DNA of 64,000 nucleotides from Adiantum capillus-veneris (GCA_014529385.2 CM043956.1:84743721-84807720); one strand, 5' to 3'; shown: positions 44,561-57,290, counted from the first letter of the stretch. A program made the numbers and translations. Notes: generated by a model from the sequence alone, not told the origin.

Positions 44561-45829
44561 GCCGACAACCTTGACAAAAATAGGATCCTACGAGATTCTA
44601 TCTAATAGATGTGCGGTAGAGCCAGTATGTCATTTAAATATGCCTCCGCAAGTAAAAATCATCAATGTTTCCCACTATCAATATTTGGGGGATCTTTTTC
44701 TTGCCTGTAGTTGTATGTATGCTTTTTCATTTCATTTAAAGCTTTTTATGTGATGTCACCCATACAAATCACACTCACACCATCACTTTGTTTTACCATA
44801 TGTGAAAATAAAGGGAACCAAGATTCTCTACCCATGTTGTACTTTCGATCCCACAACAAGCCGAGACCATACTTGCTACACAACTCTCTTTGTTTTCTTG
44901 CAAGGGACCCTATCCCCTCCCCCTCCCCCCTGCCCCTCCCTCTCTCATCATTTCTCATCTCATCTCTCTTTCCCTAGCTTTTACACTAAAAAAATTTCTA
45001 CTTTTCTTGCTACGGTTTAATTTCATTTCTAGCAAGATATTGCTTTTGCCTTTAAACTCAAGGAGTGGTGGTACAATTTTTGTGTGTATTTAAACATACC
45101 TCAGAGAACAAATTTTTGAACCCAATTTTTTTAGTTTGTAAATGGTGCGTCCATTGAAGTGCCTATGACTTCCTTTTCAAAGTTTTGTTTTAGAAACATC
45201 CACTTCTTGGTTGTACTTTGAACCCGGTGTGATCTCGTGTATCTCTATGATCTTGTAGATGCTCTTGCTTGGGTTATGAGCAAGGTTTACAACATCACTC
45301 ACTTTTGTAATTTTGAAAAAAAAGGACGAAAACAACCTTTGCAACTTTGTTCTTTGAAGTGCTAACGTGAGTATTCACCTTGTTTTGTTATGTGGTTGAA
45401 GAATCTCTGTTGTAGGATATTGAATCTCTCTGCAACAAGTTCCAAGGGCCTATTTGCAAATTTCCTTTAAAGATCCCATCATCCCAAATCCTTAATTGTG
45501 CTATATACTTGATAGATTGCTATCTGTATTGCTTGTGCACATTGCCAACTTTGAGTCATCCATGGGATGCGGTCTATTGCCAAGGCAAATCTAGGATTAC
45601 ATAGAGAAAATCCCGCTTGCCCTCCACATGGCTTGAACCAAATGCCTCTTGTTTTTTGAGCAGTATTGGAACTAAATTGTTTACTAAACACTCCAAAAAC
45701 CTACATATGGAAAAATTTTGGATGTAAATTGAATGTATTTGAAGGTTTTTAATTACACTAATTCTCCATATCTTTCCATCTTCAAATTTAGAATTTAGAG
45801 ATAAAGTCAACAAAATTATGAGTAAGATT
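44561..45829. other. Unassigned AT-rich non-coding DNA
   Basis: I see no recognisable family, long frame or repeat structure here, apart from a short C-rich stretch near 44,915. Confidence 0.4.
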
Positions 45830-46530
45830 CTACTAACCCCTTTAAAGTATCATGGCCATCGCAATATGTTCCGACGGTTAAGGGTGGCACAATCACCGAC
45901 TTTTGATTGCTGAGTCCCAAAGCCAAAAATTGGGAATTGTGTCACCATGAACTGGCGACACGTGAACATATAACCATGCAACTTCTTAGGGGTAGCGGAA
46001 GCACATTAATCTCCCCTACAAAGTTTCATGGCCATTGCAATCTGTCACAACGATAAAGGACGGCACATTTGTCAATTTTTGGTCGTTGGGTCCTTAAGTC
46101 CAAAGCAAAAAAATTGGCGATTGTGTCACCCTGGGCCGATGAGACCGGAACGGATGGCCATGAAACTTTATTGGAGCATAGGAAGCATACAAATCCATGC
46201 CCTTACAAAGTTTCATGGCCATCACAATCCGTCTCGATGATCAAGGACGAGAGATTTACCAACTTTTGGCCATTGGGCCCAAGGCGAGCCCAAATTTAGA
46301 CACTTTGGTGAATATGTCGCCCTGGATGGACGAGACAGGAACGGAAGGCCATGAAACTTGGCAAGGGTAGAGGAAGCATACTAATTTTTACCCTTGCAAA
46401 ATCTCATGGCCATCGCAATCTGTCTCGATAGTCAAGGGTGGCACAATCTCCCGGTTAGACCCTCGAAGAGCCCAAAGCCAAAAAAATGGTGATTTTGTTG
46501 CCCTCAACCGATGAGATAGGAAAATATAAC
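45830..46530 (+). repeat. Satellite-like tandem array, ~180-190-bp unit, about 3.7 copies
   Basis: The phrase CATGGCCATCGCAATNTGT recurs at 45,851, 46,027, 46,214 and 46,405 (spacings 176, 187 and 191). Each time it is followed by a GTCAAGGNNGGCACA-like block, a TTTTGG...TTGGGTCC block, CCAAAG(C)CAAAAA, a TTGTGTCACCCTGG block and GAAGCATACTAAT. Copies are diverged. The unit length is within the range typical of plant satellites. Confidence 0.8.
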
Positions 46531-47191
46531 ATTTTATGGCCTAGTAAGTTGTGTGTAGCGGAAAATAGCATAAACATAGTGAGCATTTCATTAGAATAGA
46601 TTCCTAATGAGCATAGCCAGAGTTCTTGGATGGAGAGAGCAACAAAAAGCATAACACCTAATTAGATAGACATGAACACTTCAAAAGAGAGAGAAATTAA
46701 GCTTTTGACAACAATTGAGGACCAGATTTACATGGATCCGGTCCCCCCTCCAAAAGGCTTTGTATTATAGGTTTCCCCCATCAAGGGAGACATTTTACAA
46801 TACAATACGTTGTGTTCCTTCAATAACTTGATGGTGCAATAAAGATGGAAGCTTCAAGCACCATGCACACACTTATAAAACACAACGTCAGTTCCCTCAC
46901 GGTGTCAGACCCAAGATGTCACACACCTTCGAAGATGGTGAGAGCTAGCAGAGTATGAGAGTAGATTGAGAGGAAGAAGGAGTAGTCCTACGAGAAAGAA
47001 GCATATCTCCTCACATAATCACTCATAATAGATTAGCATAGCTTATTAATGAGCATGGTAGAGGATATGAGCATGCATTGAAGCTTGGCTCCTCTTGGTT
47101 GGATTTGCATCACAAAGCCAAGAGTTCTTGGTGTAGGCCTCCCTTCTCACAAGCTTGGAGTAGATGATGAGCTTTCCATTAAAGCTTGAAA

Positions 47192-47232
<41 letters not shown>

Positions 47233-47736
47233 TTCTTGCTTCAGACATGAGATTGTGTGAGTGTGTGTGTGATAATGCCTTGCCAAAATCAGCCCCCTCT
47301 CTCTCTTGGTCGACCCCTCTTGCAAATTACTCTTGTTCACACCCCATTGGACCCTACAAAGCTTAGCTAATCATAATTGAGAAGCATAAGTGATAGCCTT
47401 GTGACATTTGTCCCCCTTTCCTTTAGGTAATTAAATAATGCAACTAAACTCTCATTGGACCCCTTTGTCTTCTAGCCAATAGGAATCAGGCAAGCCATTT
47501 AGCTGTTGAATGCTCATTGGACCCCCTGGGAGACTGGCCAATAGTCTTCTAGAGAGCTTATTTCTTATTGGTTCTTCATTAAGTGTTTTTAAATGAATTA
47601 AAATAAATTTACTGTAGCCTAAATCTCATTGGTCCACCTCTATGGCCATCCAATAGGATTTAAGTGTACCTTGTGGGCAATTGGCCTAGGGAGCTGACAT
47701 GTGTCCACTATGCCCTTTGTGTAAAGGGGATTGCAG

Positions 47737-47772
<36 letters not shown>

Positions 47773-47838
47773 CTCTCTCATCCCCTACTAAAAGGTCTCG
47801 CCCCCTCCTATGAAGGAGCTTGCAAAGACTGTTTGGCA
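46531..47838. other. Non-coding DNA with GA and GT microsatellites
   Basis: (GA)n lies at about 47,194-47,230 and (GT)n at about 47,739-47,770. A motif of the type CTCATTGGACCCC...GCCAATAG recurs loosely near 47,450, 47,513 and 47,628. No gene is visible. Confidence 0.5.
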
Positions 47839-49710
47839 CACTACAACAAAGCATCCAATTTTCCCTAGGGTTGGACCATTGGACATAACCTTTGAATTTT
47901 GGAACCTTAGCATTTTGGAAGTCTCAATGGGCTGAACCTTAGGGTCTTTGAAGCCCATTGTTGCCCAGATGATGTGATGCGGGTGCCTGTTGACTCGCCT
48001 ACATGGAAGCACATAGAAGAAAGATGGCTCGCATTTAAGGAAGAGCCTCGTTGTATCCATTTTGGTTTAGCAATGGATGGAGTAAACCCATTTGGATTAC
48101 AGAGTTTTTCATGGAGTGCATGGCCTATTTTCTTGGTTAATTATAATCTTTCACCATGGCTAAATTTGAAGAAGGGCCATCTGCTATTGTCACTGATTGT
48201 CGCAAGAAAGTACAGGGCAAAAAACATGGACGTCTATCTGGCACCACTTATAGAAGAGCTTCAAATCTTGTGGATAGGGATCGATGTGGTTGACATGTCC
48301 CAACCACTTAGGTGACAAAATTCCCATGTGCAAGGCATTCTCATGTGGACCATGCACGATTGGCCACAGGCTTTGATCAGTGTTCAGGTAAGTATCTTTG
48401 AAGCCCTCACCTACATGCAATACTTGCTCAACACTTGATCAATGCTTTATGCTTTTTATTTCTTTTTTATGATTTCTAGGCTTGAGTTAGTCGAGCAATC
48501 ATGCATGCCCAAAATGTGGTCCTTGACTTGGCTTTCACCGCTCTAAAGATTTGAGCAAGACAGTTTACGAGGAGTATGGTAGATTTTTGTCTAAATGACA
48601 TGAGCTACGTGGACCAAACATATGCAAACACGACATGAATCCACTCAAAGCAAGTGATTGGAAGAACATGTTGCTAGAAAAGGGGGATTTCAAGCCACCC
48701 ACATGAAGAGACTCTCTATTTTCCATGAACTCCCGTATTGGAGTGACCTGCCTATTAATCATTTTCTCGACCCAATGCACATATTTGAAAATGTGGGGGA
48801 AATCCTATGGAAGACCATCACTGGAAAAAGGGAGAGCAAGGCCCAAAGAGACGACCTATAGTCTATGGGTTGAATTCTAGAGTTGTGGCCTCGATTTAAA
48901 CCGAATGGAAAGTTTGCTATACCAAAAGGTCCATGGGTTTTGAGTAAGGCAGAGGAGCAACAAGTGAAGAAGACCATATCTTCATTCAAAACTCCTACTG
49001 GGTGCATGTGGTCTTTGAAAACGGCCTTCACTAGAGATGACAATTTTAGTTGTCTTAAGTCCCATGATTGGCACAAATTTCTACAGTTTATCTTACCAAT
49101 TTTCATAAAAGACTATCTAACAGATGACATTAGAAGCACAATTAATAAAGTATGTGAGTTAGTGTGTTGGATCTCATCAAAATAAATAAGAAAAGATAAC
49201 ATAGATACAGCTCGCTTAAATGCTATCAAAGCAGTGTGTATGGTGGAGAAGCACTTTCCAACAAACATTCTTACCATCCAAATGCATTTACTTGTGCATG
49301 TGGTCAATGAAGTTTCTATTGCGGGGGTAGTCCACAACATGTGGGTGTTCTTCTTGGAGAGATTCATGAAGACTTTAAAAGGGTTCATTCGTCAAAGGGC
49401 TCGCGCCAAGGGTAGCATGGTTGAAGGATGACTTGTGCAGAAGTCTCTTGTTCTCACCACTGGGTTCTCTTGATCTAGAGATGCCCCGAATGTGGACTAC
49501 TAAGGTCACCGTCAAGGTGAGAGGGGATGAGCCCTAGGGACAAGGCATCATGAGAAATATGGATATCACAACGTGGGAAAAGGTTATGAGATTTTGTCTT
49601 CTCAACTCAGAAGTCATGTAGAAGTGGCTAGAGATGTACAGAGAGGAAAAGCAACAACGCATGACAACTCGCTTGCAATTCAAGCACAATCCTAGCACTA
49701 GAAACCTTCT
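47839..49710 (+). pseudogene. Decayed CACTA TNP2 relic, truncated by a later LTR insertion
   Basis: CACTACAACAAA at 47,839 equals the first 12 bases of the complete CACTA element and may be its terminus. TNP2 follows (VPVDSPTWKHIEERW, FLVNYNLSPWLNLKKG, MDVYLAPLIEELQILW, GILMWTMHDW). An intron position is conserved: GTAAGTATC at 48,389 to TTTCTAG at about 48,479. Then come LPYWSDLPINHFLDPMHIF, PWVLSKAEEQQVKKTIS, the DUF4218 parts IQMHLLVHVVNEVSIAGVV and FFLERFMKTLKGFIRQ, and a tail ending STRNLL at the LTR insertion (49,711). There are multiple stops. DUF4216 is missing. The start of TNP2 only ~140 bp from the terminus implies an internal deletion of the promoter and first exon. Confidence 0.85.
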
Positions 49711-51444
49711 TGTTAGGCTTAGAGGGCTATGGCAGGTGGAGACGAATTGGAGCCATGGCAGCTGGAGCGGGCAGAGCAAGGGCGAGAAAAAGTAACGAGA
49801 AAGAGAGAGAGAGTCGACACGGCAGATAAAGAAAAACCACACTATGATTGATTGATTGATTTTTGAGTAAAAATAACCTTACATATATAGCTTGCCATGC
49901 AAAGTTAGCATGCAAAGTGAACTTTGAACTTCATCTTATATGCATGCCTTATGAGGCTTGTTCCCACGGGCTTGACTAACCGGACCAGGGCATGAATACC
50001 CAACAATCCCCCCCTCAAGCCCGAACTAGACAGACCCTCTCATGATACCTCGAGTTTTTGGTGTAAACGTCAACCATGAGTTTTAGGTTCTCTCACAACC
50101 AAGGATTTTGGTGTATCCATAACCTGGTGCTATGATAGAAAAACCCCCCCTTGAACAGATAGGGTGTAGGTCAAAAAATTAGGTGCCAAAAATGGAGTTT
50201 TTGGTTCACTTCCAAACCTTGGGTTTACGGTGTACCCACTAACCTCCAAACCTTGGGTACACCGTAAACCTTGGGTTTACGGTGTACCCACTAACCTCAC
50301 GAGAAGCAAAACAGAAATGGGCTAAGAACAAATACTGTTCGGAGGTCTTACCACTTGATTTTCCTTACAGTGTATATAACCCGTACAATTTGGACATGAC
50401 AACTAACAAGCATGACAAACTAAAACAAACCTTGACATGAAATAGATGATAAATGTTGTCAAATAAGATCATAGCAAACCTATGACACTGAACATGTAAA
50501 ACCAATTTTAAACTCTTTGTTGTTGATGTACCAAGTGTTCCAAGAAAACCTGTCAAAATAATCACCACTAGCTTTTGTCCAGATGAGCTTTGATTTTCTT
50601 ATTTTATTTTTTTGAAGCCGCTCTTTTTCTCTCCTACATGAGAAGTATCCTTGACAAAATGACATGCTTCTTGTACCTTGTAATATATGTGCAAATCAAA
50701 TGAAATTGTCTTGAAGAGTTTGTTCATGTCCTTCTTTGTCTTCTTTAGCGTGTAGCACATGCATCTAAACATAAGCATCTTAAAATGCCTAGTGTTTGGA
50801 AAACGATATAAACCAAAGAGGACAACTCGCAATCTTGTGAGTGTTTTGCAATGTTCTCTGCCAAGAACACCACCTAGGACTCTTTTGAGACATTATTTCT
50901 AGCAGCATTTCAAGACATTGTGAGATTCCTAGCCTAGCTGTGTCTTTCACAAGTTGCTCTCAGTAGGACAAAAATGCCTCTATGATTTCATTTAGAACAC
51001 TACAACCACTTGCATTTTGAGAAGTCGTAAGAGAAGCCTGCAGACAGCGTTCTGAGATGCAACTATCACGCACTTGAAGTAAATGCCGCCCATGAGCTCT
51101 ATACCTTGGGAGATGCAGTATTTTGATATGCTTATGGTTCTCTTGCCCGCCTACAGTGCAGTGTGTTGATATGCGCCTGTTGTGAAGACACCAACTCCCT
51201 CTTGATATGCGCTGCCTACAACACCATAGGAACAAAATCTCTGACAGCATCTTGATAAGTGCTCTGCCTAGGCTTGCTGCTATCTGCACCACACAAGTTG
51301 ACACCACCACCTACAGCATGTGTTGCAACACTGCAAAAGCTTGCAAGCTGATACCATATGTTAGGCTTAGAGGGCTATGGCGGGTGGAGACGATGGGGAG
51401 CCATGGCAGCTGGAGCGTGTAGAGCAAGGGCAAGAAAAAGTAAC

Positions 51445-51490
<46 letters not shown>

Positions 51491-51519
51491 ACACGGTAGA
51501 TAAAGAAAAACCACGCTGT
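49711..51519 (-). mobile_element. Small non-autonomous LTR element (~1.8 kb), 5' LTR truncated
   Basis: The 295-bp sequence at 49,711-50,005 (TGTTAGGCTT...ACCCAACA on the plus strand) matches 51,359-51,519 over its first ~160 bp. The element is in minus orientation: a PBS TGGTATCAGCTTGCAA lies at 51,356-51,341 inside the right LTR, and a purine tract (GCTTGAGGGGGGGAT on the minus strand) lies just inside the left LTR. The ~1.35-kb interior has no recognised coding domain. Similarity of the right LTR stops at about 51,519, so that LTR is truncated. Size and lack of coding suggest a TRIM- or small LARD-like element. It interrupts the CACTA relic. Confidence 0.8.
50219..50298. repeat. Direct repeat flanking an inverted copy (hairpin-forming)
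   Basis: GGGTTTACGGTGTACCC (50,221-50,237) is followed by its inverted copy GGGTACACCGTAAACC (50,255-50,270), then by a direct copy TTGGGTTTACGGTGTACCCA (from 50,271). Either pairing would form a stable stem. Confidence 0.9.
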
Positions 51520-52254
51520 AAGATCTCTACTTTCAAATTTCACACAAGTTCTATTACGCATTTGAATTTTTTTAACCATCACTCATTATTTAAGACATTC
51601 GAGTTCAAATTATGAATCGTAGGTTGAGAAACCTAGAATTTAAAATTTACGCTACAAAATTTTGACATGTTTAGCTATATGAATCACTAATTACCTTATT
51701 GTAAGTCTTAGTTACTAATTGTAGAATTTTCTTTTACTACTGTAAAGTTAATATAAGACTATAAAGTTTAGCTTAAAAATTTAAAGTAAATTATCATTAA
51801 AGAAATAAATAAAATAATTATAAAAACAAAAGAATACACAGGGATGACAAATGAAGGCACATGGACTCACATAGGAGGGGACAAAGTGGGACACACTGTC
51901 ACATGAAAAGGAGAGGCTAGTCTTGTCTAATCTTAATGAGGGGAGGCTGTGTGGCTTTATCTTTTGATGATAATGACAAAGTGGTCAAGCTGATGGGTAC
52001 CACAAGGGTACCAAAAACGCGGGTATGATTTTTGAGGAATTTTTTTTATTAAAAAATTATTAAATTTAAAACAAAATTGGACGTTTTTTTTTCTGCTATA
52101 AATAGAGCATCCATGCTCACACTTTAGACATAGAGATTGCCTCTATAGCGCTCACGAAGTGCTGCCACTTCTCTTAGAGAGAAGGCGTCCACAAACCACT
52201 AAGAGAGCAAAAACTCTAGTGGACTAATAATGTGCGTATTAATTAAGCATTCAA
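51520..52254. other. Non-coding DNA with a TATA-box-like site
   Basis: This is AT-rich sequence. CTATAAATAGAGC at about 52,097 is a good TATA box match and could belong to an LTR promoter. No coding signal or repeat partner was found. Confidence 0.4.
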
Positions 52255-52995
52255 TTAACTTTAGGACTGATGTATGTGTGCTATCTCTTACTCTAATCTC
52301 TCTAATAGATTAGTAAAATTCAATTAGTTTTAAGAAGGATACGTGTGTGTGTGTGTGCTATCTTTTACTCTAATCTCTCTAATAGATTAGTAAGATTCAA
52401 TTAGTTTTAAGAAGGATATGTGTGTGTGTGTGTGTGTGTGCGTGCTATCTCTTACTCTAATTTCTCTGATAGATTAGTAAGATTCAATTAGCTTTAAGAA
52501 GGATATGTGTGTATGTGTGTCCTATCTTTTACTCTAATCTCTCTAATAGATTAGTAAGATACAATTAGTTTAAAGAAGGATATGTGTGTGTGTGTGTGCT
52601 ATCTCTTACTGTAATCTCTCTAATAGATTAGTAAGATTCAATTAGCTTTAAGAAGGATATGTGTGTGTGTGTGTGTGTGCTATCTTTTACTCTAATCTCT
52701 CTAATAGATTAGTAAGATTCAATTAGCTTAAAGAAGGATATGTGTGTGTGTTTGCTATCTCTTACTGTAATCTCTTTAATAGATTAATAAGATTCAATTA
52801 GTTTTAAGAAGGATATGTGTGTGTGTGTGTGTGCTATCTCTTATTGTAATCTCTTTACTAGATTAGTAAGATTCAATTAGCTTTAGAAAAGGATGTGTGT
52901 GTGTTCTCTTTTGCTCTAATTTTCTAATGGATTAGTAAGATTCAATTAACTTTAGAAAAGATGTGTGTGTATGTTTTCTCTTACTCTAATTTCTC
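52255..52995 (+). repeat. Minisatellite, ~72-87-bp unit, about 10 copies
   Basis: The unit CTATCTCTTACTCTAATCTC...TAATAGATTAGTAAGATTCA...TAGTTTTAAGAAGGATATG plus a (GT)n run recurs with starts at about 52,281, 52,358, 52,445, 52,522, 52,599, 52,680, 52,755, 52,834, 52,906 and 52,976. Most of the length difference comes from the GT run inside each unit. The last two copies are more diverged. Confidence 0.95.
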
Positions 52996-54657
52996 TAAGT
53001 GTACCTACTCTCTCTAGTTAGTACATCTTCACTATTAACTTATGCATAGTTAATTGAAAGTTAATACATAAGAGAACTCATCACATTCTTATTATACATG
53101 ATGAAATTCTCATTCACCAATTTTATTGTCAATTAGATTAAGTAGAATTTTGAATAATACTAAAAACTGATTTAGTTGTATAGAAATTGAAGTTAGAATT
53201 GGATTAGAAATGTGAAGCATAAAAGTAATGCATTCCTAAACTTTCACTCATAGTTTACACACTTAATTTTTGATTAATTACAATTAGCAAATATTTGATG
53301 TATAGAAATTAGATGTAGAACAACAACACTAAGTGTGAATCCGAGTTGGCGAGGGTTCAAATTACAGACTCTCTTTGGAAACAAGGAGATTACTAAGGAA
53401 ATTGACCAATTTAAAGTTTTAAGTGTATACCATAAGTGTAGTACAAAAAAATGGCTCCAAAGCGTGCTCGAACACAAGGCACTAATGATCATGAAGCCGG
53501 TACAAGTAACGGGGCAACTCCTGCGGAACTTGCTATGTCTCCACCAATCCGACCAATCGGAGCTATGGTACAGGTTAGTATTGCAGTTTCAAGTTATGCA
53601 TCATTGCATATGAGAGACCATAGAAATATAATATTTTACCTTATGAAAAGAAAACACGGACCGAAACCACGGGGCTTAACCCCAAGAAACTCGGCATATG
53701 TTTGACAAGTAGGAAACATTGTCTGGTTAAACTGGTTGCTATAGGAAAGAATGTTTTTCTAAAATCTTTGGTATGGTTTCTCTCAAGTCTCTCTACTTAT
53801 TAGCGCTGGTATTATGTGGCAGTTGCCGAGGCGTGAGATGACGCTCAGGATGACACCGTTGATGCTGTGGTGGGAGTACACCCAGATTAGCCCAGCTCGA
53901 TACTACAGTTTTGTTTTGCGATGGCATGAGGATGACGCCCAGATTGGCACCGTTGTTGCTGTGGCGGGAGCACGTCCAGATTAGGACAACGAGTACTTGT
54001 CGAGCGGTATGGGACGCTCATGAGGACAAGGGTTTTTATAAATAATGTATATACCGATCGGACATAATAGCGCCAGTAGAGATTCTTAAGTGAACATAAT
54101 CCAAGGGTTGTTTGTTTAAAATTGGACGACTTCTTGTTTGACTATTGTTTGTAATACTGTATGAAGGGCTGTTTTAACGAACCAGTATCATAAATAAAGT
54201 AAAGGAACATGTATGTTTAAACAGTGTGGTAGTAATTAGATAACAAAAGAAGGGTGAGTGTGGTGTGGAAAGTGGGAGAATGATACCCCAACGGTATCAT
54301 TCTATGGACGGGTGGACCCGATGAGTCGGGTAACTTTCCAATGCTAGAATTTTTTTTTATTAGTCATAAATCTTAAAAGAGACAAACCTTGGCGGCTATG
54401 CTTCTGAAACATGGGGAAAAAAGCGCACAGGTTGGTCACTCTAAGATTTATACTTTTAGGTATAATTGATTATAGATAGTTTTTAGATAGGGTTATGGTT
54501 GTCACGATGGGCTATAGCGAGATCGGACCAATCCTTCACTAACGATTCATGCCCGTGGCTACGTAGTAGCTAAGGCAATGTCCGTTGGTTTTTCTTTTTC
54601 AGGATTGGAGACCTATCAAAGGTACTCCGCTCCTCTCAAAAAGGGGCAAGGACCTCA
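52996..54657 (+). other. Probable 5' LTR and flank of the gypsy element
   Basis: The end at about 54,657 (CTCA) precedes a PBS by three bases, so at least the right part should be an LTR. Its start could not be set because the partner LTR lies outside the window. A diverged duplication of AGATTGGCACCGTTG- or GATGACACCGTTGATGCTGT-type text occurs near 53,848 and 53,951. The 84-codon frame at 53,451-53,705 (MAPKRARTQGTNDHEAGTS) looks like a gag N-terminus but has no continuation. Confidence 0.45.
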
Positions 54658-54660
54658 TAC

Positions 54661-54677
54661 TGGTATCAGAGCCTAGG
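54661..54677 (+). other. Primer-binding site (initiator-Met tRNA type) of the gypsy element
   Basis: TGGTATCAGAGCCTAGG is the standard plant PBS complementary to the 3' end of initiator-Met tRNA. It implies plus-strand orientation, in agreement with gag-pol at 60.8-64 kb. Confidence 0.85.
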
Positions 54678-54841
54678 TTAAAGATTGGGGAGATTTTTAG
54701 ATTGATGTTTGGATGTTGAAGGATGCGAATGTTTGAAATAATAGAAGAACCTAGAAAAATTGTTTTGAGTTTTTATATGGTATTGAAGAGTGAACTTTCC
54801 TGGTACAGGAAAATGTTCATTCAGCCTACCAGAAATTCCAG

Positions 54842-55280
54842 GTGTTCACCATCATGTTTGAAAATGCATGCCAATCACCAAATTGTCAGTTTCGAAAAAG
54901 GGTGGTGATGATTTTGGATAGGGTGTTTGCACCACCTATCCCAAGGGTGCATAGAGGATGCGGCATCAACTGGACTCCATCTGGACAAATCTATACCATC
55001 GATGCTGACAAGATATGGTGCATGGATACCAACCTCAAGAAACTTCGATGGACAGAGAAATTAAAAGTCATCAAATTTTATCTTTTCATTGGTGCTAAGA
55101 ATCCGGATGCTACCATTACCTTGGGAGGAGAAAAGATATCTCAGACTCAATGGGCCTATAACCAAGTTACAAAAGTTATCCATGGTGGTAGGATTCTGCT
55201 ACAAACGGAAGACGTAGCATCCCTGCAAAATACCTCGAATAGCATGATAGAAACAACAAAACACCACAAATATGCATACC
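54842..55280 (+). CDS. Unrecognised open frame after the PBS, cut by the LARD insertion
   Basis: The frame encodes VHRGCGINWTPSGQIYTIDA, DTNLKKLRWTEKLKVIKFYL and PDATITLGGEKISQTQWAYN up to the LARD LTR at 55,281. I do not recognise it as a known gag or pol domain. It lies between the PBS and the gag found at 60.8 kb, so it is either an extra 5' ORF of the gypsy element or unrelated filler DNA. There is no internal stop over ~146 codons. Confidence 0.4.
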
Positions 55281-56131
55281 TGACAAAGCCTGTGATCATA
55301 TAATCAAATCGTACATGAACAGAGAGGAAAAGAGAGCGAGATAGAGCGAAAGAACACGTGCAGGCGCACCTCCTAGAGTGGAGTGCTACGCGAGCACAGT
55401 GAGAGAGGAGGGAGGAGAGAAGAGAAGAAGACACAAGCACTGGGTGCAATTTCGCCCTGTGCAAGAGTGACCATTTCCCTCTTGCACGTATTTGTTTTAT
55501 AGATTTCTTGAATGGTCAAATTAGTTACAAACTGGCCGGTTGGTCATAAATGACCAAAGCTCATAAAAGAGCACTTGAATAATAAAATGTACATGATATA
55601 CAAATCCATTCGCATAGGCCAATCTGGGTCTATTCTTTTCCACCTGTCAGCCGCAATAGATAATAAAATTTCAATTCTATAACATACCTCTCCGTTGGAA
55701 AGCAATTGTCCTCAGTTTCAAAGATAAAAATCTTCAAACAATACTTGTCAAAACAATGATTAGAAATCTGTATCAAATAGTAAAAGAAAAAATCCATAAA
55801 ACTAGACAACATTGCTTATTATGCCTTCCATCATCCACATACTACCCATTCTAGTGTCCCATGCCACTAGAATAAGTAGTATATGTCATATCATGATGAA
55901 TCAGGATATCATTGGTCACACTCATCATTCAATAATTAATTTTCATCAATCTCAAGTACAACGCTATCGCGATAGAAAATCATCATATATCCATTCCAAA
56001 TCCAAATCCAAATATCTGCGAACATGTACTCATTTCAAATCCAAATTAAATATCCTTCATGTTGTATACCCGGGTAACAAAATCATACCAGCTACAGTGG
56101 TGGCCAGCCACTGCAGCATGATTTCGTGATT

Positions 56132-56303
56132 GGTGTTGCCTAAATCGACGAATCTACACCAATAAGACGTGCTGCCTAAATCGACGAATCTGCATTTGAT
56201 ATTGTTTAAAAATCAGGACTTTACAATTTATCAATGTGCTGCCTAAATCGGCGGATCTGCACCAAGATGAGTATCTACACACTGTCTAAATCGGCGAATT
56301 TGT
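56132..56303 (+). repeat. Four imperfect copies of a ~23-bp motif
   Basis: GCTGCCTAAATCGACGAATCTGC or close variants occur at about 56,135, 56,171, 56,239 and 56,281, irregularly spaced, inside the LARD-like interior. Confidence 0.8.
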
Positions 56304-57290
56304 GTGTTTGTGACCAATGGACTAGGCTAGGCATAAAAATATAATATTTATCACAGGTGTAAGACCAATGTGGAGCATGTTTGAGTAGGAGGATACTTAC
56401 AAAGTGTTGTTCGCTAGCCGAGAGCACCTTAGCTCACATGAGTAGCTGTAGAGCTTAATGACAAATGATCTTAATGAAAAATCCTTTAAATCAATGAGAA
56501 ACCATGGCCGTAGTAGTGTGTGAGTATTCATCTTAGAAGACAATGTAGACAGCTGAAATACATGAAAAATAACACTAATGTATTTGTTGTACATACCAGA
56601 AGGAGATTGAATGGGTAGCTATGTATGCATGTCGAGAGAGCTGTGTTGTCTCTTTGAATGGTATAAGCAAACACATCTAGGAGTTTGGCACAATCTTGTA
56701 TGACAGTGTTAGTATAGTCAACATTCCAACTACATGACCTTATATTCATAATGTTTTACCTTAACCATCTACAGAGAAGTATTAGAAACCGTAGCATGGA
56801 TTTCATACAGAAGCAGATAAAGAAAACTATATCAAGTAATATGTAACAAAAATTTCACTAGCATTATACCATATGATGGAACATTAAAGATAAAATAGAA
56901 TAAGAAATTTGAAAAGCTAACTCCATTATATCACTACTAATGGGTACAATCTTACATTACATAATTAATGGCATAATATGCAAATAGTGATGATAGAGTA
57001 AATTTTCTCATTTACAGTATAGAGTTTCTTACATAGTTGGATCTGCATTCTTGTAATCGGGATAGCGATCACTTCAAGTTTTGGTAGCTAGAAGTGTATC
57101 TAGTTAGAGTTCTCATATGGTCATTCTTGTTAGAATACCTAGGCCTGATGCACCATGACCATGCGCAAAATATGTAAGGTTATGGAAAATACATCCAACG
57201 ACAGATACCTTAGTCACTAGTGTCACAGATGCTATGGTTAGAATTTAAGCTTTAAAATATCTCTTTATGTAGAGGTGACATATGCCAACA

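Noticed and set aside
52255-52995. CRISPR-like array
   Set aside because: Repeat units are longer and continuous, with no unique spacers, and the DNA is eukaryotic.
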